From NCBI RefSeq assembly GCF_014858725.1, contig NZ_AQGV01000013.1:372001-436000 (forward strand): a DNA stretch of 64,000 nt, in the 5' to 3' direction. Made by a program: the position numbers and the translations under genes. The notes beneath the pieces were generated by a model. It had not been told where the DNA came from. It searched no databases and saw only the letters and a program-made list of their open reading frames with translations. Positions 52,081 through 61,298 of this stretch are shown here, piece after piece; position 1 is the stretch's first letter, and each line of letters begins with the position of its first letter. The DNA comes from Pseudoalteromonas aurantia 208. Lineage in GTDB: Bacteria; Pseudomonadota; Gammaproteobacteria; Enterobacterales; Alteromonadaceae.

Positions 52081-53285
52081 TGACTTTTTTGAGCACACCA
52101 TTACGTCAAACTATTACTGAATTGACTAAACAAGAACATACTCCGTTTTTTGTTTATGACTTAGATGGCTTACTGTCACACCTAAAACCACTCACAGAGC
52201 AATCTGTTGTGAAGCTATGGTACGCAGTTAAAGCTAATCCTTTATCTAACGTGATCCAAACCTTAGATAAAGCGGGGTTTGATTTTGATGTGGCCAGTAA
52301 CGGTGAACTTGACCAAGTTTTACGTCAAGGTATCGATGCCAGCCGAGTGCTCAATACTGGACCTGCCAAATCAAAAAGGCAGATCCAGCACTTTCTGTCA
52401 CAAGGTGTACGTACCTTTGTGGCAGAAAGCCATAATCAAGTTAAGTGGCTTAATGATGCTGCTGAAGACTTAAATATTCAACTGCGTATTTTACTTAGAG
52501 TACAGTTGCGCTGGCCTGAAGGTGAGAAAAACCCACTTGGTGGTGATAGTCTAACGCCTTTTGGATTAGGCGTTGAACAATGGCACTCGTTGCAAATAAG
52601 TAAATACCAAGCCCTGAATTTTGTTGGTCTGCACATTTTCCAATGGGGCAACATGTTAAGTACAGAGAAGCTCGCGCAACTTTGGACGCAAATGGTGCCG
52701 CCACTAAAAGCTCTGGCCGATAACTTGGGCTTCAAATTAGACATATTAGACTTAGGCGGTGGCTTAGGGATCCCTTACTCTGAAAACGATGCTCAGTTAA
52801 CTTGGCCAACTTTGATTGACGCACTCGCACAAATTAAGGCATCAGCTGGCGCAACAGAGCTGTGGATGGAGCTTGGCCGATACGCTGTGGGAGAGTTTGG
52901 TCATTATGCCAACCCTGTCGTCGAACAAAAACAAAACTATGATGAGCACCAACTTATTATGTCGGGTGGTATTAATCACCTGTTGCGTCCAGCAGTGACC
53001 AACCAAGCATTCCCTTGTGAACTACTACGTAATTCAAGCGCGGCATCTCGCAGCTATGTGCTCCATGGCCCGTTATGCACAGCCTTAGATAATTTAGGCT
53101 ATCACACGTTACCTAAAGATATACACGAGCAAGACTGGTTGGTATTCAGCCAATGCGGCGCGTATGGCTTTACAGAAAGTATGCCCTACTTTTTATGTCA
53201 TGAATTACCAGCTGAGTATGTGATTGAGCACGGCAAAATATGCCACGTCAGAGCTATGCAGCATGCCAGTGATTATTTAAGATAA
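52080..53285 (+). CDS. LysA-like fold-III PLP decarboxylase, non-canonical
   Basis: A 401-residue alanine-racemase/ornithine decarboxylase-like enzyme. Lys51 in WYAVKANP binds PLP and GGGLGIPY (226-233) holds its phosphate. The canonical DAP decarboxylase motifs are altered: EPGR is E264-L-G-R267 and CESGD is C333-TAL-D337. The latter Glu and Ser help read the distal end of meso-DAP, so the substrate may differ. SbnH/PvsE-type enzymes, which act on acylated amino acids, are a possible relation. The operon suggests a step in lysine formation. Confidence 0.8.
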   Translation: MTFLSTPLRQTITELTKQEHTPFFVYDLDGLLSHLKPLTEQSVVKLWYAVKANPLSNVIQTLDKAGFDFDVASNGELDQVLRQGIDASRVLNTGPAKSKRQIQHFLSQGVRTFVAESHNQVKWLNDAAEDLNIQLRILLRVQLRWPEGEKNPLGGDSLTPFGLGVEQWHSLQISKYQALNFVGLHIFQWGNMLSTEKLAQLWTQMVPPLKALADNLGFKLDILDLGGGLGIPYSENDAQLTWPTLIDALAQIKASAGATELWMELGRYAVGEFGHYANPVVEQKQNYDEHQLIMSGGINHLLRPAVTNQAFPCELLRNSSAASRSYVLHGPLCTALDNLGYHTLPKDIHEQDWLVFSQCGAYGFTESMPYFLCHELPAEYVIEHGKICHVRAMQHASDYLR

Positions 53286-53294
53286 GGAGCCAAT

Positions 53295-54407
53295 ATGACC
53301 CCAATTAAGCAAGAAAATATTCAAGTGGGTGAAATAGCAAACGGGTTACCATTAACGATTCCTGTGTATCGTTTAAAAGGCAATGGCACCGGCCCACGCG
53401 TCTATATTCAGGCCAATATGCATGGTGCAGAAGTGCAAGGCAATGCCGTTATTTATCAATTACTAGAACAGTTGCAACAACAGACATTGGCTGGTGATAT
53501 TACGTTAGTCCCTTACGCCAACCCTATTGGATGTAACCAAAAGTCTGGGGAATTTACGCTAGGCCGCTTTGACCCAATTACAGGCACCAATTGGAATCGC
53601 ATGTATCAAAGCCATCTACCATTAGTGGATACCTTTGTTGCTGAACATCTCGACAGCTCCTTAAGCGAAATTAAAAACCAGTTCTCAGCAGCTTTAGTAC
53701 AAGCGACACAAGCTATGCTTGATGGGCCAGCATACAGTATAAATACCGGTAAACGCATAGCTTTAAACCTACAACGCTTAGCCCATGAAGCCGACATTGT
53801 ACTGGACTTACACACTGGCCCTATTTCATCTAAACATCTATATTGCCCAGAATATGCCAAGGCGAGTGCCAGTTACTTTAATATTCCCCATGTGCTGCTC
53901 ATTCCCAACGACTTTGATGGTGCACTTGATGAAGCCAGTTTTTGTCCGTGGTGGGCATTGAGTGAAGCCTATAAAAAACAGGGGCGAGATATACCTGTTT
54001 TAGTTGAAGCATTCACTGTTGAACTTGGCTCCCAAGAAAAAATTGACTTAACCGAAGCCAAAGCAGATGCAGCAAGTCTACTCAGCTACTTAAGCTATAA
54101 AGAGGTGTTGCTAAACTCGCCATTTAAACCACAAGCAATGGTCCGCTACGGTTGTATGCTGCAAGATTACCTAGCCTACTATGCACCAATGGGTGGCATG
54201 GTTGAATACACAGCGGTACTGGGCAGCCATATAAAAGCAGGTGACACAATCGCTCATATTTTGCGCATGGAGCGTTACCTGTCGGAGCAACCTTTGCACA
54301 GCATCACTTTAGATAAAGATGCCATTGCTATCCTGCATTTTGCGTCTGCAAGCGTCAACCAAGGAACTGAGTTGTATAAGTTCTTTACTAATTACTTTGA
54401 GCTATAA
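53295..54407 (+). CDS. M14-family AstE/AspA-like deacylase
   Basis: A 370-residue zinc amidohydrolase of the succinylglutamate desuccinylase/aspartoacylase kind. His43 and Glu46 (HGAEVQ), His173 (DLHTG) and catalytic Glu243 (VELG) are visible. It should remove an N-acyl group. It lies 9 nt after the LysA-like gene in the lysine operon, where it might take the place of DapE (an M20 enzyme). Not AstE itself, since the ast operon here lacks that gene. Confidence 0.8.
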   Translation: MTPIKQENIQVGEIANGLPLTIPVYRLKGNGTGPRVYIQANMHGAEVQGNAVIYQLLEQLQQQTLAGDITLVPYANPIGCNQKSGEFTLGRFDPITGTNWNRMYQSHLPLVDTFVAEHLDSSLSEIKNQFSAALVQATQAMLDGPAYSINTGKRIALNLQRLAHEADIVLDLHTGPISSKHLYCPEYAKASASYFNIPHVLLIPNDFDGALDEASFCPWWALSEAYKKQGRDIPVLVEAFTVELGSQEKIDLTEAKADAASLLSYLSYKEVLLNSPFKPQAMVRYGCMLQDYLAYYAPMGGMVEYTAVLGSHIKAGDTIAHILRMERYLSEQPLHSITLDKDAIAILHFASASVNQGTELYKFFTNYFEL

Positions 54408-54461
54408 CTCAATCACAATATTGCGTGAGAGTAAGCTGGTATCAACCTGCTTACTAAGGAA

Positions 54462-54487
54462 TGGCGGCGATGCCGCCAACCTTTTTC
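54462..54487 (+). terminator. terminator of the lysine operon
   Basis: TGGCGGC-GAT-GCCGCCA followed by ACCTTTTT. An extra hairpin GTAAGC/GCTTAC lies just upstream (54431-54454). Confidence 0.85.
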
Positions 54488-54591
54488 CATTCAGATCCGC
54501 TAACTCGCATACTTGACCCCAAACCTAAACAGCAGTTATTCATCCTCATTTAATATAAAGCGGTGTATAATTGTCACTTCAATAATATTCT

Positions 54592-55632
54592 ATGAAACAA
54601 TACACTATGGAACTGCGTTCACTTGTTTTTGGTACTTTACTTTCAGGACTTTCATTTACAACTCTCGCTGAGACACCTGCAAACAACGATGAGATTGATC
54701 TAGTTAAGCAATGCATTCTGAATGAAATTATTGGTGGCGATAAAAAGCAAACAATTGAGCAACTGAGGATTCGATGCGCTAAGCTGGATGCCGCAAAACG
54801 GCTCAGTTCTTTAGATAAGCGCGTAGCGCGAGAGCGAGTCGGTGAAAAAAACCGTAATGTACTTACACCACATCACCGTAACTATATTTTGCCTGTATCC
54901 TACATAAGCAACCCTAATAATCGCCCTTTCGATGGTCTTAAGAATATTGATGCGGAAGCGGGTGAGCCGCTTGATAACTTTGAAGCGAAATATCAACTGT
55001 CTCTTAAAATACCACTTTATAGCGATTTTTCTGATAGTGATCAGGCCATTTATATGGGCTTCACTTTACAATCTTACTGGCAGCTTTATAACAAAGATAT
55101 CTCTTCACCGTTTCGTGAAACCAATTATGAGCCAGAACTATTCTGGGTTAACTTCTTAGATGATGAAAATGTCCTTTGGGGTGATGAAATGGCGATAGTG
55201 TTAGGTATCTCTCACCAATCTAATGGCAGAAGTCAACCTAACTCACGTTCTTGGAACCGTATTTATGCAAATTTCATATGGGAAAATAATGGTTTTGTCT
55301 TCAGTTTCAAACCTTGGTATCGACTGCCAGAAGAGCGTAAAACTGATGTACTTACGGCCAAAGGAGACGACAATCCAGATATTCATAAATATATGGGTTA
55401 CTTCGAGCTCAGTGGGGTGTATAGATATAAAGAGCATGAATTTGGCTTTACTGCGCGAAATAACCTTAACAGCGACAATCGGGGCGCTCTACAAATTGAC
55501 TGGTCATTCCCTATCTGGGGAAAATTACGCGGCTACGCACAATACTTTAATGGCTACGGTGAAAGCTTGATTGACTATAACGCAGACATTCAACGATTTG
55601 GGGTGGGTATACTGCTTACCGATATTTTATAA
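54592..55632 (+). CDS. pldA: outer membrane phospholipase A
   Basis: A 346-residue OMPLA-type beta barrel that hydrolyses lipids in the outer leaflet. The catalytic His208-Ser210 (ISHQSNG) and Asn222 (SWNR) have the spacing of E. coli His142-Ser144-Asn156. The signal peptide ends about FTTLA. A 70-residue non-barrel extension precedes the barrel, longer than in E. coli. ATG 54607 is a possible alternative start. Confidence 0.93.
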   Translation: MKQYTMELRSLVFGTLLSGLSFTTLAETPANNDEIDLVKQCILNEIIGGDKKQTIEQLRIRCAKLDAAKRLSSLDKRVARERVGEKNRNVLTPHHRNYILPVSYISNPNNRPFDGLKNIDAEAGEPLDNFEAKYQLSLKIPLYSDFSDSDQAIYMGFTLQSYWQLYNKDISSPFRETNYEPELFWVNFLDDENVLWGDEMAIVLGISHQSNGRSQPNSRSWNRIYANFIWENNGFVFSFKPWYRLPEERKTDVLTAKGDDNPDIHKYMGYFELSGVYRYKEHEFGFTARNNLNSDNRGALQIDWSFPIWGKLRGYAQYFNGYGESLIDYNADIQRFGVGILLTDIL

Positions 55633-55667
55633 ATACCACGCTCTACCCTGAAAATAGACCCACGATA

Positions 55668-55700
55668 TAAAAAAGCGCCCTGTTTATGGCGCTTCTTATT
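55668..55700. terminator. terminator (pldA / small membrane gene)
   Basis: AAGCGCC, 8-nt loop, GGCGCTT with a T run on the minus strand (A run at 55668-55674) and a weaker CTTATT on the plus. It lies between the convergent pldA and the small membrane gene. Confidence 0.8.
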
Positions 55701-55704
55701 GTCA

Positions 55705-55947
55705 TTACTCGTCTTCAGATAGGCTTTTTCTATCTCGCCTTTGATAAAATATTGCAGCAAGTAAATAACCAACACATACATACATGTTCAATATAGGAAT
55801 ACAGGATGAAATTATTGCAGGCTTTTTCCTGAAACCCTTTAACTTCGCAATCAATAAATTAAACGGCAACGCTATTATTATGGATACTATGCCGCCTAGT
55901 AGTATCGGCGGTAGTTCTCCTGTCTTGAATAGTTCTAAAAATTCCAT
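55705..55947 (-). CDS. small two-helix membrane protein of unknown function
   Basis: An 80-residue protein with two predicted membrane helices (about 13-35 and 44-66) and a charged C-terminal tail, RRDRKSLSEDE. No family recognised. It begins 15 nt after the next gene's stop, so the two are probably one transcript. AT-rich and orphan. Confidence 0.6.
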   Translation of the reverse strand: MEFLELFKTGELPPILLGGIVSIIIALPFNLLIAKLKGFRKKPAIISSCIPILNMYVCVGYLLAAIFYQRRDRKSLSEDE

Positions 55948-55962
55948 GTGACACCTTATATA

Positions 55963-56802
55963 TTATTCTGGGGAAATGGGCACTATGGTCACACTTCCTC
56001 CGCCACTACCACCCATCCAACCTTCGCTGTACACCACCGTAACTGCAATACCGTATTCAGCAGCCTTATCTAAAAAGCGCTCTAAAGCCGCACTACTGCT
56101 AAATGTATACTGGCCTTGAATCGATGCACCAGCATCGGGGATTCTATTGCCATTGGCATCGCGCGCGCTGTTAGCTTTATAATTCAATTTTAAAACAGCA
56201 CTTCCCAATGTTGAAGCTGTCATTAACAAGATCGATCCATCTTCAAACTTAAACCTCAGTTCAAGACCGTTTAACGGACCAATAAACGAGCCCCCAACAA
56301 TTGATGTTAATTGTGCTGACCAATACGTGAGTGGATAAGCAGATTGATACCAGCTATCTAACTTATCGTGGTTACTAAAATTTTGCGACAAACTCCATGC
56401 ACTCCCTAACCCTGAAGAGGATGGGACTGGCACCGTAGTTGATGCCTCTATACTATTGAAATACGTATGCGCTTGATTCACTCTGTTCTGCAAATCTGAA
56501 GAAGTTGCGATATATCGACCGGTCACCACAGTGACTAATTCACCGCGACGATCTAACTCTGGTCTAGACGTCACTCTAAACGACTTAACTAAGCCATTTT
56601 TAATACTAATAACATGCACATTATACTCAGAGCTAACACTGTCATACTCAGTCATCTCTTTCACTTTACTCACCGCTTTGGTGTGCATTTGCACTGCCGA
56701 AGAGCACGGATTACAAGTCACATTAATCGCAGCTTTGCTATCGTGAGTAAATAAAAAAAGTAAAAAACAAAATGTATTAATAAGAAGTTTGCTATGTTTC
56801 AT
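55963..56802 (-). CDS. secreted protein of unknown function
   Basis: A 279-residue protein. The signal peptide is MKHSKLLINTFCFLLFLFTHDSKA. A CNPC pair follows soon after cleavage. It has a stretch DANGNRIPDAG that resembles calcium-binding repeats, and a Gly-rich end (GGSGGGSVTIV). No enzyme or family motif is recognised. The neighbours pldA and metL are unrelated; the AT-rich flanks suggest an accessory pair with the small membrane gene. Confidence 0.65.
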   Translation of the reverse strand: MKHSKLLINTFCFLLFLFTHDSKAAINVTCNPCSSAVQMHTKAVSKVKEMTEYDSVSSEYNVHVISIKNGLVKSFRVTSRPELDRRGELVTVVTGRYIATSSDLQNRVNQAHTYFNSIEASTTVPVPSSSGLGSAWSLSQNFSNHDKLDSWYQSAYPLTYWSAQLTSIVGGSFIGPLNGLELRFKFEDGSILLMTASTLGSAVLKLNYKANSARDANGNRIPDAGASIQGQYTFSSSAALERFLDKAAEYGIAVTVVYSEGWMGGSGGGSVTIVPISPE

Positions 56803-57064
56803 TTTCTATGTCCTTATAGGTAATTGCAGTTATCCATTAACTGACAATTTACAAGCTAGACCAAGAGCTGATATTAAGCAATTATTTAGTAGGTAATAAC
56901 ACGAAAAAAATAGTATTTAAGTTTTATTTTTAAATCGATGTGTTATTTAAGGATACGCGCTATCCTGTTCTTAACATGCAAATTATGAACAACGCGTGCT
57001 CCTGCTATGCTAAAGGCGATGAACTTTAGTGCATCACCTTTAAATTTATTGAGACCATCAAATA

Positions 57065-59413
57065 TTATTTGAGTTGCTGAGTGAGCCAATACAAATCTGA
57101 GTGAATACCTGCGGCGGTGACTTCTTTACCTGCACCAGGCCCTTGGATAACAAGCGGGTTTTGTTCATACCACACGCTTTTGATCACAAAAATGTTGTCA
57201 CCCGGTGTCAAATTCGCAATCGCCGAGCCTGCCTCAGCAAAAGCAATTCCAACTTTTGCAGTCACTGTACCACTATCGCTAATAATTAATTGCCCTGTGT
57301 AACGTAGCGATTTACCTTCATCATCTGCTTGTTGGTATTTCACAGCATAAAATGTGTCTAATTCATCACGTTTCGCTAAAAAATCATCCCAACTACCTTC
57401 AGCTAAATGCACCGGCATTAAAGGCTCTAATGCAATATCATCAACATCAAGTTCTAAGCCTAAATCACGCGCCAATATGAGCAACTTTCGCTGCATATCT
57501 CTACCTGATAAGTCTTCTCTAGGGTCTGGTTCGGTATACCCCATCTCTTGTGCAGCGAGCACCAAGTCAGAAAACTTTTGATCTGCAGTAAAACTGCTAC
57601 ATAACCAAGAAAGAGTACCTGAAAACACCCCTTCAATTGACGTGATCACATCACCGCTATTTTGTAAGTCAGCCAATGCAAAATTGATTGGTAAACCTGC
57701 ACCAACACTGGTGTTATAACGCCAATGCAAATTACGCTCACGTTGCTGCTCTCGTAATGATTGATACCAACCTCTGTCGGCAGTACCTGCGTATTTATTG
57801 GCGCTTATCAAATGACAATCACTGGCCACAAAGTCTGGATACAGCAAACTAAATGCTTCACTTGCGGTGATATCAATCACCACTTTATGTTCATAATCTA
57901 ACTCTGAAATGTGTTCAACAAGCGACTTACTGTTGTAACTCTGCGCTTCATTTTTCCATTGTGTCTGCCATGCCGATAACTCGATACCGCTCGGTGAAAA
58001 CACCATCTCTTTTGAGCGCAGTAAACCAACAACCTTTAAATCAAACTGTGATTGCAAACGGGTAATTTGCTGCTCGCATTGTTGTAAAAATACATCTCCG
58101 ACATTACCAATGCCGGCAATAATTACCGCAATCTCCCGACCTTTATTGATAAGCTTATCGTGCAATACAGCCAAAAGATCACTGTCTAATGCCTGATCGG
58201 TCAAGAACAAAGCGTAATCACTGTCTTGATGAGCAAAGCGAACGACCACTTCACGATCATGGAATAATTGCTCGGCTTGCTGCTTGAGCCCTGAGAGCTC
58301 TGAGGAAGACGCAACCAGTGCACACCCTTGCAAGTTGCTTTCTACAATATTAATGCGCCCAGCGAGCTGCTGTGCAACAATATGCGTGAATGTTGCAGGC
58401 AACAGTAAATACGCTTCACCATTAACAATAAAATGATGAATACTGTGCTGAATAAGCTGACTTAACGTACGTACTTCACCCTTCGCTAAGTTTTCTACGC
58501 GCACTAAATCAAGGTTCTCAAAGGTGGTAATAAAGCGTTTTGCTTTGCTATACCCTTCTTTTACTATTTCTGTAGGTGACGCTTCAGGCTCATAACTGCT
58601 GCGCACTTGTAGCTTGATGTTGCTTCCCTTTAAAGGAGAGAGTGTCTTAGCATGCAGCACTGGATTACCTAGTCTTGCCAATAAATTTGCTTGAGCACGG
58701 CACACCTTTGGGTATTTCAGCGCATTGCTCACTTTACGTGGATCGGTGCTATACACCCCCTGCGTATCGGTCCAGATTGAGACGGCACTGGCATCAATAT
58801 AACTGGCGAGTAGCGTAGCACTATAGTCACTGCCATTACGACCTAATGTGACGGTATTTTTATCACAATCTTGTGCAATAAACCCGGTAACCACATAGAC
58901 CACTGCATCTTGCAACTGGGCATAACATGTTGCTTTATTCTGTTGATGTAGCAATTGCGCATCATGCAACGTAAACAATTGGCGGGCATCAATGCTGCGT
59001 GCCGCTACTTTAAGCTCATTTAGATAATGCGCTAATAACCGAGCCGACCATAGCTCACCATGGGCTAGTAAGGGAGATTCTTGTAATTCTGATTGTTGCG
59101 CTAATTGAGTAATGGCAACTAACTCAGCGTCTAGCTGCGCTTTGAGTGCTCGGTGTACATCGCCAGAGAACAACTCGTCAACCAGCTCACTCTGGTGCTT
59201 TTCCAACTGAATCAATACGTCTGAAAACGCTTGTTGATCTTGCTGTTGATAACTTTGCCAAAGCTTCACTAACGTGTTTGTGGTTTTACCCGCCGCAGAA
59301 ACCACCACACAATCACCACTTTTACAATGCCCAAGTATTATTTGAGCAACGGCTTGATAGCGTGACGCAGAGCTTAAGCTTGAGCCACCGAATTTATGTA
59401 CTACTCTTGTCAT
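57065..59413 (-). CDS. metL: bifunctional aspartokinase / homoserine dehydrogenase II
   Basis: A fused aspartokinase (KFGGSS at 8-13) and homoserine dehydrogenase (second Rossmann IAGIGNVGDVF at about 440; SVGAGLPIN, GVFSGTLSW, ARDLGLELD in the C-terminal half). 782 residues. It lies 4 nt after metB, so MetBL-type repression by MetJ is expected rather than threonine control as for ThrA. Confidence 0.94.
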   Translation of the reverse strand: MTRVVHKFGGSSLSSASRYQAVAQIILGHCKSGDCVVVSAAGKTTNTLVKLWQSYQQQDQQAFSDVLIQLEKHQSELVDELFSGDVHRALKAQLDAELVAITQLAQQSELQESPLLAHGELWSARLLAHYLNELKVAARSIDARQLFTLHDAQLLHQQNKATCYAQLQDAVVYVVTGFIAQDCDKNTVTLGRNGSDYSATLLASYIDASAVSIWTDTQGVYSTDPRKVSNALKYPKVCRAQANLLARLGNPVLHAKTLSPLKGSNIKLQVRSSYEPEASPTEIVKEGYSKAKRFITTFENLDLVRVENLAKGEVRTLSQLIQHSIHHFIVNGEAYLLLPATFTHIVAQQLAGRINIVESNLQGCALVASSSELSGLKQQAEQLFHDREVVVRFAHQDSDYALFLTDQALDSDLLAVLHDKLINKGREIAVIIAGIGNVGDVFLQQCEQQITRLQSQFDLKVVGLLRSKEMVFSPSGIELSAWQTQWKNEAQSYNSKSLVEHISELDYEHKVVIDITASEAFSLLYPDFVASDCHLISANKYAGTADRGWYQSLREQQRERNLHWRYNTSVGAGLPINFALADLQNSGDVITSIEGVFSGTLSWLCSSFTADQKFSDLVLAAQEMGYTEPDPREDLSGRDMQRKLLILARDLGLELDVDDIALEPLMPVHLAEGSWDDFLAKRDELDTFYAVKYQQADDEGKSLRYTGQLIISDSGTVTAKVGIAFAEAGSAIANLTPGDNIFVIKSVWYEQNPLVIQGPGAGKEVTAAGIHSDLYWLTQQLK

Positions 59414-59417
59414 TTTT

Positions 59418-60641
59418 CTACCACAAAACCGTATGAGCCGGTGTTAATTTAAAGGTTTTTGCCTCATCAGATCCTGTGCTTTGACCTGGTGTAGTGCGTT
59501 TAAACGCTTGCTCTAGATCAGCCACCAAGTCATCTAGTTCTTCAATACCCACAGAAATTCGGATCAGCGTATCTCCTACGCCCGCTTCAAGACGAGCTGT
59601 CGCATCCATACCCGCATGTGTCATGGTCGCAGGATGACAGATTAAGCTCTCTACGCCACCCAGTGATTCCGCCAATGAAAACTCTTTTAAAGAGGTCAAG
59701 AATGCAGCAGAGTCATTTAACCCGCCTTTTATGTCAAAGCTCACCATGCCACCGAAGCCAGCTTGCTGCTTTTTGGCCAATTCATGTTGTGGATGAGATT
59801 CTAAACCAGGGTAATACACTTGACTAACATAGTCCGATTGCTCTAAGTATTTGGCAATCGCCAAGGCATTTTCTTGATGCTGCTTTAAACGTACATTCAG
59901 CGTTCGTAAGCCACGAAGCGTTAAATAGCTATCAAAGGGCGCGCCCGTAATGCCAATGTTATTTGCCCACCATGCTAGCTCCTCACCCAGGTCCGTAGTA
60001 CGTGCGATCACGGCACCACCGACCACGTCTGAATGACCATTAATATATTTAGTGGTTGAGTGAACCACAATGTCTACACCAAACTTAATGGGGTTTTGTA
60101 ATGCCGGTGACAAAAAAGTGTTATCTGCAGCCACTAATGCACCTGCTTGCTTAGCGGTTTTCACCACAGCTTCTATGTCTGTCAGGCGAAGAATAGGGTT
60201 GCTCGGTGTCTCAATCCATACCACTTTTGGCTTTATATCTAAAATTTGCTGATAGCTTTCAGACTGTGTTAAATCAAGTACTACAAGGTTTAATAAGCCA
60301 CGCTTTTGCAATGATGTGAATAAACGATAACTGCCGCCATAACAGTCATGGGGGATCACCAACGTATCATCGCTATTTAATAGTTGCGTCACTAAGTGAA
60401 CAGCAGACATACCCGTTGCGGTAATAATGCCTCTTTCTCCGCCTTCTAACTGAGTTAATGTTTCAGCTAAAATATCTCGATTAGGGTTACCACTGCGACC
60501 ATAATCATAATCTCGTTTGGTATCAAAATCTGCAAATGAGTACGTAGTTGATAGGTATAACGGCGGTACGACCGCACCATGGTGCTTGTCTGCTTCTATG
60601 CCATGGCGTACTGCGATGGTTGATTTATTACGTTCACTCAT
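59418..60641 (-). CDS. metB: cystathionine gamma-synthase
   Basis: A gamma-family PLP enzyme of the transsulfuration route that joins O-succinylhomoserine and cysteine. Lys198 in HSTTKYINGHSD binds PLP. At 407 residues it is a little longer than E. coli MetB (386). The first gene of metB-metL, divergent from metJ with Met boxes between. Confidence 0.94.
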   Translation of the reverse strand: MSERNKSTIAVRHGIEADKHHGAVVPPLYLSTTYSFADFDTKRDYDYGRSGNPNRDILAETLTQLEGGERGIITATGMSAVHLVTQLLNSDDTLVIPHDCYGGSYRLFTSLQKRGLLNLVVLDLTQSESYQQILDIKPKVVWIETPSNPILRLTDIEAVVKTAKQAGALVAADNTFLSPALQNPIKFGVDIVVHSTTKYINGHSDVVGGAVIARTTDLGEELAWWANNIGITGAPFDSYLTLRGLRTLNVRLKQHQENALAIAKYLEQSDYVSQVYYPGLESHPQHELAKKQQAGFGGMVSFDIKGGLNDSAAFLTSLKEFSLAESLGGVESLICHPATMTHAGMDATARLEAGVGDTLIRISVGIEELDDLVADLEQAFKRTTPGQSTGSDEAKTFKLTPAHTVLW

Positions 60642-60651
60642 ATCATCACCT

Positions 60652-60691
60652 AGATAGTTGGATGTTTAGACGTCTAAAAGGTTAGATTAAT
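60652..60691. promoter_or_regulatory. tandem Met boxes (MetJ operator)
   Basis: A perfect AGACGTCT at 60668-60675 with degenerate 8-bp neighbours (GGATGTTT 60660-60667 and others) in register. It lies 11-50 nt before metB, in the metB-metJ spacer. MetJ with SAM should bind here and repress metBL. Confidence 0.75.
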
Positions 60692-60937
60692 AAATACTAG
60701 AAGTCAAAACATTTATACTGCTAAATGGCTATTTACTTAGTATTTGACTATCTTATTTAAACCGATAAAATTTCGCCACTTCAAAAAAATGATCGCGAAT
60801 ACGATCGAACGAAGCACTTACTATGGCAAGTAAAGGGGCTTTTGCCTAGACCATCACAAACAATGTCATATAATGACAACCAGTAAGTACATAGTTCCGT
60901 CGGATAGGCACTACAAAATAAAGGCAACAACAACATT

Positions 60938-61258
60938 ATGGCTAAATGGAATGGTGAATATGTTCACCCGTATGCAGAACACGGTAAAAAGTCTGAACAA
61001 GTAAAAAAGATCACTGTATCAATCCCGTTGAATGTATTGAAAGTGTTAACTGACGAGCGTACTCGCCGACAAGTTAATAATTTACGTCATGCAACCAATA
61101 GCGAGCTACTGTGTGAAGCATTTTTACATGCATTTACTGGGCAACCTTTGCCAAACGATGAAGATTTACGAAAAGATAATCCAGAAAAAGTACCTGAAGA
61201 AGTGCGTCAAATTATGGAGTCTATGGGGTTAGAAGTGCCTATCATTGATGAAGAATAG
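60938..61258 (+). CDS. metJ: methionine repressor MetJ
   Basis: A 106-residue ribbon-helix-helix repressor, nearly the E. coli length (105). The beta-strand operator reader KKITVSIPL, and the helix LTDERTRRQVNNLRHATNSELLCEAFLHAFTGQPLP, are clear. It uses SAM as corepressor. Divergent from metBL as in E. coli. Confidence 0.97.
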   Translation: MAKWNGEYVHPYAEHGKKSEQVKKITVSIPLNVLKVLTDERTRRQVNNLRHATNSELLCEAFLHAFTGQPLPNDEDLRKDNPEKVPEEVRQIMESMGLEVPIIDEE

Positions 61259-61264
61259 TCAATT

Positions 61265-61298
61265 AGAAGCTCCTTCGGGGGCTTCCTATTCTTGTTTA
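61265..61298 (+). terminator. metJ terminator with UUCG tetraloop
   Basis: GAAGCTCC-TTCG-GGGGCTTC (8 bp, one G-U pair, stable UUCG loop), followed by CTATTCTTGTTT. Confidence 0.85.
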
